Of a DNA stretch of 64,000 bases, positions 1 through 8,639 are shown one piece after another. Position numbers and translations under genes: made by a program. The notes below the pieces were generated by a model, which searched no databases, was not told the DNA's origin, and worked only from the letters and a program-made list of their open reading frames with translations. Position 1 is the stretch's first letter, and each line of letters starts with the position of its first letter. The DNA lies in NCBI RefSeq assembly GCF_001542625.1, contig NZ_CP016279.1, positions 2,480,001-2,544,000 on the forward strand, in the 5' to 3' direction. Source of the DNA: Streptomyces griseochromogenes (GTDB taxonomy: Bacteria; Actinomycetota; Actinomycetes; Streptomycetales; Streptomycetaceae).

Positions 1-242
1 CGATCCGCCACGGCGACGGCCCGATCCGCCTACGGCTCATCCAGCACCGGGTCCTCACCTGCGAAGTCTCCGACACCAACACCGGTCAGCCGCGCCCCCG
101 CCATCCCGGCACTCTCGACGAGCAGGGCCGCGGTCTTTACCTCGTTGCTCGGCTGTCGCGCAGGTGCGGTTCCCGCTCCGCGGCAGACGGCAAGGTCGTC
201 TGGGCCGAACAAGACCTGCCGTCCCGAGCCGGCGCCCGCTGA
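1..242 (+). CDS. C-terminal end of HATPase (anti-sigma/SpoIIE-type) protein, partial
   Basis: An open frame enters from the left edge (first full codon at position 3) and stops with TGA at 240-242. Its roughly 79 residues match the last segment of the next gene closely: both have a TCEVSDTNTGQPRPR-like strand, then an EQGRGLYLVARLSRRCG-type glycine-rich ATP-lid motif, and a tryptophan-containing last strand. This is the C-terminal half of a GHKL ATPase domain of the RsbW/serine-kinase kind found at the end of Streptomyces PP2C phosphatases. The gene lies just upstream of a paralogue in the same direction, with 52 bases between them, so the two may be a tandem duplicate. Nothing upstream can be seen. 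Confidence 0.8.
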   Translation, partial: IRHGDGPIRLRLIQHRVLTCEVSDTNTGQPRPRHPGTLDEQGRGLYLVARLSRRCGSRSAADGKVVWAEQDLPSRAGAR

Positions 243-294
243 ACCCCGACAGCCGCCACAGGATCCCCTTCTGCCGTAGCCGCGGATCCACGTC

Positions 295-2748
295 ATGGAA
301 GCCAGAGACATGGACACATCGAATGCTGAAAACGCCGACCCGGCAGGCGCCTCCCAAGGAGCGACGAGCGTCTCCGGCGCCGGCCCCGGCGGCAGGCCGC
401 CCGCCTTCGACGGGCTGGCCGCTGCCGTGCTCGACGACCGAGGCACGGTGGTGGGGTGGACCGGCACAGCACAGGAGCTGACCGGGTTCTGCGCCGACGA
501 GGTCCACGGCCGCCCCGTGCGGGAACTCGTGGCCGACCTCCCGCTCGACCCGCGCAGGGCCACGCAATGGCCGGCGACCGGCCGGGTACGACTGCGACAC
601 CGGTGCGGCACCACGATCGAGGTCACGTTCCGGACCACACGGGTGAACGGCTCGGCGGACTTCCTCGTGCTCGCGGCCCCCACTCCTCACGTCGCCGACC
701 ACCAGCACGGCGCCGCGCTCCTGCGTGCACTGTCCGCACAGAGCGGGATCACGATCGCTCTGCACGACACGGATCTCACCACCGTGCAGACGAACGCCGT
801 GCCGGACACTCCCGATCCCCGTCCCGTACAGCCGGGCGCCCGGCTGGGCGACGTGCTGTGCGCCGAGGACGCCCAGAGCATCGAGGCGGTACTGCGCCAG
901 GTACTCGAAACGGGCATCCCGGTGCTCGGCAGGAACCAGCACGTGAGCTGGCGGCACCATCCGGTGCCGCGGCACGCGCTGTCGCTGTCCGCCTTCCGTC
1001 TGGAGGACGCGCGAGGACGCCCCGCCGGGGTCGCAGCCCTGTACATGGACGACACCGACCAACTGCGTGCCCGCCGCCACCTGGATCTCTCCCGCGAGGT
1101 TGCCGAACGCGTGGGAGAATCCCGGGACATCGTGCGCACCGCGCAGGACCTCGCGGACGTCCTCGTACCCGCCTTCGGCGATCTCGCAGCAGTCGACCTT
1201 GCGCGGGCCGTCTTCGACGGTGACGAACCCGGCGAACGGCTGGGCGGAGGAGATCTGCATCTGCGCAACGCGGCCCTGGCTCCCGCCACAGCTGCGTGGC
1301 CGCCTGGCATCCAGCGCGGCAACCTCGTCCCACCCCTGTCCGACCACCCCCTTCTGCGCCGCTTCCAACGCGGCGAGACGGTCGTCTACGGCCGGGACGA
1401 CTACATCGCCCTGATCGGCAGCCCACAGCCGGCCGAGCAGCTCCTCCCGCACGACACCCACGCGGTGATGGTGGCACCGCTGCACGCCCGCGGCCTCACC
1501 CTCGGCGCGATCGTGGTCTGGCGCACCGTCCCGTCCGACCCGTTCACCGCGGACGAGACGGATCTCATGCGGCAGATCGCCTCACGGGGAGCGCTCGCCA
1601 TCGACAACGCCCGCCGCTACACGCGCGAGCACAGAGCGGCCATGGCCCTGCAGCAAAGACTCCTTCCCCCGGCCACGACCGACACGCCGGCAGCCGAGAC
1701 CGCCGGCGTCTACCTGCCCACAGGCCGTGGCGCGGGCACCAGAGGCGACTGGTACGACGCCATACCCCTGCCCTCTCTCCGGCTGGCCCTCGTCGCCGGA
1801 GACGTGATCGGCCACGGCATACCCGCCAGTGCCACCATGGGCCGTCTGCGCGCCGCCATCCAGACCCTCGCCGACCTAGAACCGGAACCGGACGAATTGC
1901 TCACCCGGATTGCCGACCTGGTCCAGCGCCTCGCGGCGGAAGCGCCACCCGGCGATCACGACGTCATGGGCGCCAGCTGCCTGTACGCGGTCTACGACCC
2001 GGTCACACGGCGCTGCGCCATGGCCAGTGCCGGGCATCCGCCGCCCGTGCTCGTGCGGCCCGACGGGAGTGCCGAAGCCGTCGAACTTCTCCCGGGGCCA
2101 CCTCTTGCCGTCTGCGGCATGCCGTACGAGACCACGACGATCGAGCTCGAACCGGGCAGCGTCCTCGCGCTCTACACCGACGGCCTGGTCCACCGAGGCG
2201 CTCACGACGTCGGCGACGGGCTTGGGCGGCTGACCGATGCGCTCGCCACCTCCTGCCGCCCGGACCGCGCTCTGGACGAGACCGGCAGGGCGCTCCTCGC
2301 CGATCTGGTGGACGAAGCACCGCGTGACGACGCGACCCTGCTGCTGGCACGTACCCGCGCCGTACCGGGCGAGGACACCGCTCACTGGCAGATACCAGCC
2401 GATCCGGCTGCTGTCTCGGACGCCCGGGCATGGGCGACCCGCCAACTCACCGCATGGGGGTTGGACGCTCTTGTGATCACCACCGAACTCATCGTCAGTG
2501 AGCTGGTCACCAACGCGATCCGCTACGGTCGTCCGCCGGCGGAGCTGCGACTGATCCGCCACCACGTTCTGGTCTGTGAGGTCACCGACTCCAGCAGCGC
2601 CCAACCTCGCCTGCGCCGCGCCCGTACCACCGACGAGGGAGGACGCGGCCTGTTCCTCGTTGCCCAACTCGCCGAGCGCTGGGGCTGCCGCCATGGCCAG
2701 AACCGCAAGACCATCTGGTCCGAACAGCCCATCGCGTGCGCCCACTGA
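295..2748 (+). CDS. PAS-GAF-PP2C (SpoIIE) phosphatase with C-terminal HATPase domain
   Basis: An 817-residue multidomain regulator of the partner-switching type that controls alternative sigma factors in actinomycetes. A PAS domain lies at about residues 30-130 and a second sensor-like segment at 140-260. A GAF domain at about 270-440 ends in IASRGALAIDNARRYTRE. A PP2C/SpoIIE phosphatase domain follows at 460-690, with GDWYDAIPL, VAGDVIGHG, ASAGHPPPV, ALYTDGLV and RDDATLLLAR supplying the metal-binding aspartates. A GHKL ATPase domain at 690-817 has the N-box TTELIVSELVTNAIRYG and the lid GGRGLFLVAQLAERWG. Having both phosphatase and kinase-like domains suggests it acts on an anti-sigma-factor antagonist, but the partner is not in the window. 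An ATG at 310 is an alternative start. No membrane segment was seen, so it is probably cytoplasmic. Confidence 0.9.
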   Translation: MEARDMDTSNAENADPAGASQGATSVSGAGPGGRPPAFDGLAAAVLDDRGTVVGWTGTAQELTGFCADEVHGRPVRELVADLPLDPRRATQWPATGRVRLRHRCGTTIEVTFRTTRVNGSADFLVLAAPTPHVADHQHGAALLRALSAQSGITIALHDTDLTTVQTNAVPDTPDPRPVQPGARLGDVLCAEDAQSIEAVLRQVLETGIPVLGRNQHVSWRHHPVPRHALSLSAFRLEDARGRPAGVAALYMDDTDQLRARRHLDLSREVAERVGESRDIVRTAQDLADVLVPAFGDLAAVDLARAVFDGDEPGERLGGGDLHLRNAALAPATAAWPPGIQRGNLVPPLSDHPLLRRFQRGETVVYGRDDYIALIGSPQPAEQLLPHDTHAVMVAPLHARGLTLGAIVVWRTVPSDPFTADETDLMRQIASRGALAIDNARRYTREHRAAMALQQRLLPPATTDTPAAETAGVYLPTGRGAGTRGDWYDAIPLPSLRLALVAGDVIGHGIPASATMGRLRAAIQTLADLEPEPDELLTRIADLVQRLAAEAPPGDHDVMGASCLYAVYDPVTRRCAMASAGHPPPVLVRPDGSAEAVELLPGPPLAVCGMPYETTTIELEPGSVLALYTDGLVHRGAHDVGDGLGRLTDALATSCRPDRALDETGRALLADLVDEAPRDDATLLLARTRAVPGEDTAHWQIPADPAAVSDARAWATRQLTAWGLDALVITTELIVSELVTNAIRYGRPPAELRLIRHHVLVCEVTDSSSAQPRLRRARTTDEGGRGLFLVAQLAERWGCRHGQNRKTIWSEQPIACAH

Positions 2749-3110
2749 TCACGCCCAGTGGCCATCACACTCGGCACATGCAAGGGAGTCGGAAGGCATG
2801 ACTCCGTTGTGGCGGCCGGAGAATTGACCGCCGGCCGTGACGCTCGTTTGACGCTCTGGGCGCCCGCAAGCGGGACGGCCGACCGAAAAACTGGGCCTGA
2901 CCTGGTCTTTTGCGTGCTCTGATCAAGTCAACATCTTTCCGATGACGCATCATGTGGAGTGCGTTGCCATTCTTGAACCTTCGGCAAAGGGCCTCTGACC
3001 TGTGCGTTCGTGGATCTGATAGGGCCTCTCGACCTCTTTTGGAGTCCCGGGCGGGTACACCGTGCGGAGTGCGGCGTGATGCCTGAATCCGCCGCAGCGA
3101 GTCGGTCGGC
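2749..3110. other. intergenic stretch without recognised gene
   Basis: About 360 bases between the phosphatase gene and the P-type ATPase remnant. Open frames exist on both strands but none shows a domain, a ribosome binding site or convincing composition. I see no RNA gene or terminator. Confidence 0.4.
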
Positions 3111-3411
3111 ATGGTCGCCACCATGCCGATCGAACAGCGCTGTTCGACCTTCTCGATGAACAGCCGTGTGGGAGCGTTGGCCTCGGAGGCTTCCTCGACC
3201 GTCTGCGCGATCCGGGCGATCACGGAGTCCGAGGCGTCGCGTTCCACTGTGACCCGCAGTGCGCGGTGCCGTCGAGGGCGCCGGCGAACACCTCGTCACC
3301 CGGCTCCGCGCCGCCCGGGAGTGACTCACCGGTAGGTGGCCCGGTCGACCTCGCTCGCCCTGTCCAGCACGCGGTCGCGAAGGTGAAGATGAGCAGCGCG
3401 CCATCCATCAC
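3111..3411 (-). pseudogene. remnant of heavy-metal P-type ATPase
   Basis: The minus strand holds two out-of-frame pieces of the actuator region of a CadA/ZntA-type metal ATPase. The piece from 3411 reads MMDGALLIFTFAT, a membrane-segment start, then jumps to the actuator loop PPTGESLPGGAEPGDEVFAG, which keeps the family's TGES motif. From 3247 another frame continues with ERDASDSVIARIAQTVEEA and TRLFIEKVEQRCSIGMV, the segment that normally leads into the next membrane helix. The phosphorylation domain with DKTGT and the ATP-binding domain are absent. At least one frameshift and one internal deletion are needed to explain the order. A family member is normally 600 or more residues, so this piece of about 100 codons cannot be functional. 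Confidence 0.7.
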
Positions 3412-3472
3412 CTGGCCGATTCCCGCTCCGCAGACGGCCGCTCATGTGGCGGCGCGCGGCGGTGATGCGGTG

Positions 3473-4615
3473 TCAGTGGTGCTGGGTCATGTGGGCGAGG
3501 GTCTGGGTGGCGCTGTCGTGGGCGAAGGCACTGTTGATGCCTTCTGCGGCTCCTTCGGCTGCTGCGACGGAGCGCGGCTGCAGGAGGACTTCGTAGGCGT
3601 GGATGGCGTCGTCGATGGTGGGGCTCTTGACGAGGGCGTGGGCGAGGTCGGCGCCGTCGAGCATGGCGAGGTTGGCGCCCATGCCGGAGAAGGGGGACAT
3701 GAGGTGGGCAGCGTCGCCGAGGAGGGTGACGCCGGGGGTGTGGGCCCAGGTGTGAGGGACGGGCAGGGCGAACAGGGGCCGGTTGGTGTAGCCGGTGTCG
3801 GTGCGGGTGATGAAGTCGAGCAGGTCGGGGCTCCAGCCGGTGAACTTCTTGAGGAGGGCCTCGCGTACGGCGGCGGTGTCGGTGAGGTCGAGGCCGGTCC
3901 GCTGGTGCCAGTCCTCTTCGGTGCGCATGCCGACGTAGACGCGGATGTGTCCGCCGCTGTTGCGCTGGGCGACGAAGCCCAGATTGTTGTCGAGGGCCAT
4001 CATGGTGCCGTTGCCCGTGAGTTCGGCGAGGCGGAGGTGTCGGGTGTCGGCGTCGTTGAGGCCGGTCTCGACGAAGGTGACGCCGGTGTAGCGGGGCGTC
4101 GCGTCGGACAGGAGGCGGCGGACCTTGGACCAGGCGCCGTCGGCTCCGACGACGAGGTCGGCGTCGGTGCTGGTGCCGTCGGTGAAGTGCAGGCGGTGGG
4201 TGCCGTTGCCGAGGGCTTCGGCACGGATGAGTTTGTGTCCCCAGCGCACGGTGTCGGGCTTGAGGGAGTCGAGGAGGAGGTCACGGAGCTGTCCGCGGTC
4301 GATCTCGGGGTTGCCTTCGGTGGTGTCGGCCTCGGGCGGGATCGCGTCGAACAGGATGCGGCCGTCGCGGCCGACCAGGCGCATCTGCTTGCCTTCGGGA
4401 CGGGCCTGGGTGAGGAAGGCTTCCCAGAGGCCGGCCTCGCGCAGGGCGTGCTGTCCGGAGTCGGGGTGCATGTCGAGGGTGCCGCCCTGGCTGCGGACAG
4501 TGCGGGAGGCGTCCAGGTCGTGGACGGCCGCGGTGATGCCGTGTTGCTGCAGGATGCGGGCGCAGGTCAGGCCGCCGGGGCCGGCGCCGATGATGGCGAT
4601 GCGGGGGGTGGGCAT
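3473..4615 (-). CDS. FAD-dependent monooxygenase, TetX-like
   Basis: A 380-residue flavoprotein of the class A (p-hydroxybenzoate hydroxylase fold) monooxygenases. The FAD dinucleotide fold is at the N-terminus (IAIIGAGPGGLTCARIL). The middle motif DADLVVGADGAWSKVR and the second FAD motif GVTLLGDAAHLMSPFSGMGAN are both intact. The segment EIDRGQLRDLLLDSL and the overall length fit the TetX-like branch, which hydroxylates tetracyclines and other small aromatics. The actual substrate cannot be read from sequence. The start at 4615 follows an AAAGGTGTG-like ribosome binding site. A palindrome about 100 bases upstream lies between this gene and the scrap of a divergent regulator, a layout typical of regulator-controlled detoxification genes. 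Confidence 0.88.
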   Translation of the reverse strand: MPTPRIAIIGAGPGGLTCARILQQHGITAAVHDLDASRTVRSQGGTLDMHPDSGQHALREAGLWEAFLTQARPEGKQMRLVGRDGRILFDAIPPEADTTEGNPEIDRGQLRDLLLDSLKPDTVRWGHKLIRAEALGNGTHRLHFTDGTSTDADLVVGADGAWSKVRRLLSDATPRYTGVTFVETGLNDADTRHLRLAELTGNGTMMALDNNLGFVAQRNSGGHIRVYVGMRTEEDWHQRTGLDLTDTAAVREALLKKFTGWSPDLLDFITRTDTGYTNRPLFALPVPHTWAHTPGVTLLGDAAHLMSPFSGMGANLAMLDGADLAHALVKSPTIDDAIHAYEVLLQPRSVAAAEGAAEGINSAFAHDSATQTLAHMTQHH

Positions 4616-4714
4616 GGCTGATCACACCTTTCGGGTGGAGGGGAGCGGCGGACGGGGGCGTGCCGGACGTCCGCCGCTCCAGAAGAGCACAACAACTCAA
4701 TAAGTGCAACGAGG

Positions 4715-4729
4715 CAACTTTTTAAGTTG
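4715..4729. promoter_or_regulatory. candidate operator: 6-3-6 inverted repeat
   Basis: CAACTT-TTT-AAGTTG is a perfect inverted repeat in an AT-rich patch between the minus-strand monooxygenase and the plus-strand regulator scrap. Such a site usually binds a divergent TetR- or MarR-type repressor. That regulator now looks truncated, so the site may be orphaned. Confidence 0.4.
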
Positions 4730-4756
4730 GTCAATCGATGGGGGTAGAGTCCTGGC

Positions 4757-4830
4757 ATGACCGACACCGCGACCGGCACCGACGCGCGGGCGCCTGCGGG
4801 GCGCCGCGAGGCGGGGTTCCTTCCTGCGCC
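4757..4830 (+). pseudogene. possible N-terminal scrap of a TetR-type regulator
   Basis: An ATG at 4757 starts MTDTATGTDARAPAGRREA, which has the look of the unstructured N-terminus of a Streptomyces TetR-family regulator. The helix-turn-helix that should follow is missing; the frame runs into the antisense of the neighbouring monooxygenase C-terminus. Its position opposite the TetX-like gene, with a palindrome between, fits a lost divergent repressor. The call rests on composition and position only. Confidence 0.3.
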
Positions 4831-4889
4831 CGCCACCGGTACGCGCGGGTCGGTGTGCGGTCGGGCGCCGAACCGGCCGACGCCTGCGC

Positions 4890-6104
4890 CTATGCCTGCG
4901 GGGAGGGCAGTGGGTCCTGGCTCACCAGGCGGTGTCCGCGGGCGGCCGAGTCGCGCACGGCGTCGAAGCCGTACCCGAGCATCTCTTCCTCGTAGGCGTG
5001 CAGGGCCTCGGCGAGCGGCCGACCGCCGACGGCCTGGACGAGACGGCCGGTCAGGACGCGGGCGTCACGCAGTGCCGTGTTCGCGCCGACGCCGATGGCA
5101 GGGCTCATGACATGGATGGCATCGCCCAGCAGGGTGACCGCGGTCGTCTCCCAGGCGGCGACGGGCACACTGGTGCGCACCGAGACCGGGAAGATCGAGG
5201 CGGGATCCTGGCGGGACACGGTCTCGACCAGCCCAGGGTGCCAGCCCTCTACCAGGGACAACGTCAGCGCCTGTAGTTCCGCGCCGGTCATGGCGAACAA
5301 CTCCGCGTCGCTGCAGGGGAACTGCTCCCGGCGAGCACCGAAGACGCACGCGAGGTAGTCGCTGTCGTCGCCGAGCTCGACGCCGGGCGCCAGCCGGGCC
5401 GTCACCTCGTGCATCGGCTCGCGGTACTGCACGGGGGCGAGTCCGACGAAGCGCCGTTCCGGACCGACCACGGTGGTCCACAGCCCGAGCAGCTCGGGCG
5501 GGACCGACACTCGGGCCTCGTCGGAGGCGAAAGGCACCTTGCCGTAGAGCAGCCGCAGTCCGGCATCGACGACCTGCGCCTTGGGCAGGTACTGCTTGCG
5601 GACCGCCGAGTTGACCCCGTCGGCACCGATCAGCACGTCGCCGGAGACACTGGTGCCGTCCGCGAAGTGCGCGGTCACCGAGCCCGAGGCGTTGTTGTCG
5701 TAGTGGGTGAGCCGGGCGCCGTAGTGCACGGCCTTGTCCAGGCCGGACAGCAGGATCTGGCGGAGCGTCATCCGGTTCACCGCCAGGTGACCGCCGCCGG
5801 GCAGGCCCGGGACGGGCGGGAGTGCCTGGGCGTGCAGCAGGTTCAGCTGGTGGTCGAAGGTGTCCATGCGCGGCCCGGGGGTTGCGGCGGTGGCCGCGAA
5901 CACCTCGTACGCCTGCGGGGTCAGCACGGCCCTGAGGGCGGTGATGCCGTCGGAGTTGATCCGGATGCGGTAGCCCTGGTTGCGGAAACCCGGGCTGGGG
6001 TCCTTCTCGTAGACGGCGACGCTGATCCCCGCCTGGTGGAGGCCCTGCGCGAGGGCCAGGCCGCCCAGGCCGCCCCCAGCGATGATGACACGCAGATCCG
6101 ACAC
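4890..6104 (-). CDS. FAD-dependent monooxygenase
   Basis: A 404-residue class A flavoprotein monooxygenase. The Rossmann FAD motif is VIIAGGGLGGLALAQGL at the N-terminus, followed by AVYEKDPSPGF. The DGVNSAVR-type motif appears as DVLIGADGVNSAVRKQYL, and the second FAD motif as AVTLLGDAIHVMSPAIGVGAN. Length and motifs match the family that hydroxylates aromatic or polyketide substrates with NAD(P)H and oxygen. It is the second of three related flavoproteins in a row on the minus strand. They are separated by about 275 and 395 bases, so they need not form an operon. A likely ribosome binding site, GAAGGGAC, precedes the ATG. The substrate is unknown. Confidence 0.86.
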   Translation of the reverse strand: MSDLRVIIAGGGLGGLALAQGLHQAGISVAVYEKDPSPGFRNQGYRIRINSDGITALRAVLTPQAYEVFAATAATPGPRMDTFDHQLNLLHAQALPPVPGLPGGGHLAVNRMTLRQILLSGLDKAVHYGARLTHYDNNASGSVTAHFADGTSVSGDVLIGADGVNSAVRKQYLPKAQVVDAGLRLLYGKVPFASDEARVSVPPELLGLWTTVVGPERRFVGLAPVQYREPMHEVTARLAPGVELGDDSDYLACVFGARREQFPCSDAELFAMTGAELQALTLSLVEGWHPGLVETVSRQDPASIFPVSVRTSVPVAAWETTAVTLLGDAIHVMSPAIGVGANTALRDARVLTGRLVQAVGGRPLAEALHAYEEEMLGYGFDAVRDSAARGHRLVSQDPLPSPQA

Positions 6105-6279
6105 AGTCGTGTCCCTTCTCGATCATGAAACGAAAAGGGACGCACCGGACGTGCCTCAACGGGCACCGTACGAGCGACTGTTCGCCATCCGGACTACCTA
6201 CCGGACCGTGACTTTCGTACGTCCGCCAAAAACGCTAGCACAGGTTCATTGGCAAGCCCCCGGGTGGGCCAATACCCTC

Positions 6280-6442
6280 CGCCCCGCCGCGAAGTGGGCG
6301 GCGGGGCGGCCATCCGACCGGAGGTCCCTGACATCGACGTCCGCGCCAAGGCGGTGCTGAAGGCAAGGACGCCCTCCGCGGCAGCCAGTTCTGCGGTGGC
6401 GTCGTCGGCGCCGCGTACCTGGAGGGCGTCGGCGATAAGCAC
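6280..6442 (-). pseudogene. possible C-terminal remnant of a TetR-type regulator
   Basis: The minus-strand frame reads LIADALQVRGADDATAELA, then EGVLAFSTALAR. This resembles the final two helices of Streptomyces TetR regulators, where an alternating pattern of ADAL, RG-DD and AxLAAxxG is common. No DNA-binding domain is present upstream, and the frame degenerates after the ALAR segment. It sits between two monooxygenase genes, which fits a lost local regulator. The match is by eye only. Confidence 0.33.
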
Positions 6443-6499
6443 TGTTCGACCCCTGAGCCGGGCAAATCTTCAGCTCAGGGGTCGCAGACAGCCACTCAC

Positions 6500-8020
6500 T
6501 CAGATTTCCGGACCACCGAACCAACGGCTGGCGGCCTGCTCAAACGCTTCACGATCAGGAGTGCGATCACCCGCCCAGACGACGACGCCGTCGGGTCGGA
6601 CCAGCACGGCATCCAATCCGAGATCGTTTCTCGCCGGACCGGCCACATACCGCATCCGGCTCTCCCAGCCCACCGCTGAACCGCGCAGGCATCGGTCGGT
6701 GCTGAAATCGAGCGCGACGCCCCGTCCGTCCCGCATCAGGTCGCCGAGGCGAGGGCCGTTCGCGAGGCGAAAATCCGGGGCGTTGCGGCCGACCAGTGGA
6801 TGCTCGCCGCCAAGGTCGTAACGGATCGACGATCCCGATGTCCTCTCGAACACGTACGTCGCTCCGTCACGGGTCCCGATCAGGTCGCGTATCACTCCTT
6901 GGATCGCTTGGGCATGTGGGTCCGGCCGCATGGCCGCCACCTGGGCGCGCGACCAGTCGAGCACCTTTTCGGCGATCGGACGGCGCTCGCTGGTGTAGGT
7001 GTCGAGAATCCCGTCGGGCGCGTACCCGTGCACCGTCGCCGCGAGCTTCCAACCCAGGTTCATGGCGTCGCCGATGCCGGTGTTGAGTCCCTGCCCGCCA
7101 AGGGGGGAGTGGATGTGAGCGGCGTCGCCCGCGAGCAGGACGCGTCCCTGCCGGTAGGTCGTCGTCTGCATCGCCCGATCGGTGAAGGTCGAGACGAGAT
7201 GGACCTCGCTCAGTGTCACGTCGGTGCCGGACACACGGCGCAGAACCGCCTGGAGATGGTCGAGAGTCGGCGGCTGCGAGCGATCGAAGGCGCCGCCGTC
7301 GAAGTCCATCATGCCGATCTGCCCGTCGTTGGGCGGCTGGAGGTACATGCCCGTCGGCGTCAGATTGAACCCGGGGCGCAGCTTCTCGGGATCGGCGACG
7401 GTGGCGTGCATGCTGTAGCCGGTGAACTGCGGCTCGGTGCCGGCGAATTCGAAGCCGGCGAGCCCACGCACCGTACTGCGTCCGCCGTCGCAGCCGACGA
7501 GCCAGTGCGCCGCGTACTCGTCCGCGCCGGCCCCCGCGACCACGCCCTCGTCGTTCTGGGCGATGGCGGAGACCGTGACGCCGCGCTTGATCTCCACTCC
7601 GAGCTTGGACGCCTGCTCGGACAGCACGGCCTCGACCGATTCGAGGTAGGTCAACAGGCCCTGCGGTGCCGGGCTGGAAAGCCGGTACGGCAGGGCGGCC
7701 ACGTCGACCTTGGCCGGATCGAGCACCATGCCGGCGAAGTGGCCACCGTGACGAGGGGCTGACGGCTCGTCCGCGTCGGGGTCCGCGCCGGGATCGTCGT
7801 GGACGCCCGACGCCGTCAGAACCTGGTGCAGCATCCCACGGCGGTAGAACGCCTCGACCGATGCGGCGGACAGGCCCCGCATCCCGAGCGGCTCCGCCTT
7901 GAACGGAGAGTGGGGTCCCGGCTCGCGCTCGAGCACCAGGACAGAGCAGCCCGCGAGGCCCAGCTCGCAGGCAAGGAACAGACCGACCGGGCCAGCGCCC
8001 ACGATCACTACGTCATGCAC
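6500..8020 (-). CDS. FAD-dependent aromatic hydroxylase (polyketide/rifampicin monooxygenase type)
   Basis: About 506 residues from a GTG at 8020. I prefer this start because GGAAGGGG lies just upstream and the FAD fold (HDVVIVGAGPVGLFLACEL) begins immediately; an open frame extends to 8098 without support. Conserved pieces include VLEREPGPH, the DG motif LVGCDGGRSTVRGLAGFEF, and the second FAD motif RVLLAGDAAHIHSPLGGQGLN. A thioredoxin-like C-terminal domain at about 400-506 carries LVRPDGVVVWAGD. This architecture is that of the large PgaE/RdmE/Rox group, which hydroxylates polycyclic aromatics or inactivates rifamycins. It is the longest of the three neighbouring monooxygenases. Its substrate cannot be inferred from the surroundings. 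Confidence 0.87.
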   Translation of the reverse strand: MHDVVIVGAGPVGLFLACELGLAGCSVLVLEREPGPHSPFKAEPLGMRGLSAASVEAFYRRGMLHQVLTASGVHDDPGADPDADEPSAPRHGGHFAGMVLDPAKVDVAALPYRLSSPAPQGLLTYLESVEAVLSEQASKLGVEIKRGVTVSAIAQNDEGVVAGAGADEYAAHWLVGCDGGRSTVRGLAGFEFAGTEPQFTGYSMHATVADPEKLRPGFNLTPTGMYLQPPNDGQIGMMDFDGGAFDRSQPPTLDHLQAVLRRVSGTDVTLSEVHLVSTFTDRAMQTTTYRQGRVLLAGDAAHIHSPLGGQGLNTGIGDAMNLGWKLAATVHGYAPDGILDTYTSERRPIAEKVLDWSRAQVAAMRPDPHAQAIQGVIRDLIGTRDGATYVFERTSGSSIRYDLGGEHPLVGRNAPDFRLANGPRLGDLMRDGRGVALDFSTDRCLRGSAVGWESRMRYVAGPARNDLGLDAVLVRPDGVVVWAGDRTPDREAFEQAASRWFGGPEI

Positions 8021-8267
8021 AAGAGATCCCCTTCCCCAACCCACAGCCGGATGGGCACCCGGCAGGACCTCTCGAAACGTGCCAGACCCCACCGACATCG
8101 GACCGACAGCCCCCGATATGACACCGACACCACGGCTACGCCGCTCGATCCCCCCTGGTCAAAGCGCCGATCAGCCAGGAGGAGGCTTTACAGGTCCCAA
8201 CCCCGGGGACTGTCCCGTTCGATTCCTGGCGTGAAGTCGGCTCTGCGACGGCCAAGCGATCACTGTC

Positions 8268-8437
8268 GTCACGGGGCGGGCAGCTCCGTCTTCTACGGCG
8301 ACACCGACAAGCGCTGGAGCTGGGTCCATGTCGACGACCTCGCCGACGCCTACGTCCGCATCCTCGACAACCCCGCGGCTGTCGACGGGGAGACCTTCGT
8401 GATCGCCGACGAGCAACGGCTGAAGGCTCTTAGACGT
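8268..8437 (+). pseudogene. remnant of an NAD-dependent epimerase/dehydratase
   Basis: A plus-strand frame reads VFYGDTDKRWSWVHVDDLAD, then AYVRILDNPAAVDGETFVIADEQRL. This is the C-terminal part of extended SDR proteins (NAD-dependent epimerase family), where WSWVHVDDLADAYV is diagnostic. Neither the Rossmann fold nor the catalytic YxxxK is present upstream, and the frame loses similarity after about 55 residues. The piece lies directly before the recombinase module and may be a leftover of an insertion or deletion event there. Confidence 0.6.
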
Positions 8438-8639
8438 GCAGCGCGCGGCCGTCCGTGCCGCCGGCAGACTGAGCCGATCGGTGCCGGAGCCCGCTCGGGC
8501 TCGCCCCGCCGGCTCCCCGTGGGCGGGGGAGACGGGGGCGGCCGATGCGGGCTACCGCCATCCCGGGCGCGTCGGCGTCCCGCAGCGCGAAGTGACCGCG
8601 GCGGCGTTCCGAGCGGCCGAGACATCCGAGGATTGCCGA

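Noticed and set aside
3266..4621. A 451-codon plus-strand frame opposite the TetX-like gene
   Set aside because: It is glycine/valine/glutamate-rich antisense of a convincing flavoprotein with intact FAD motifs.
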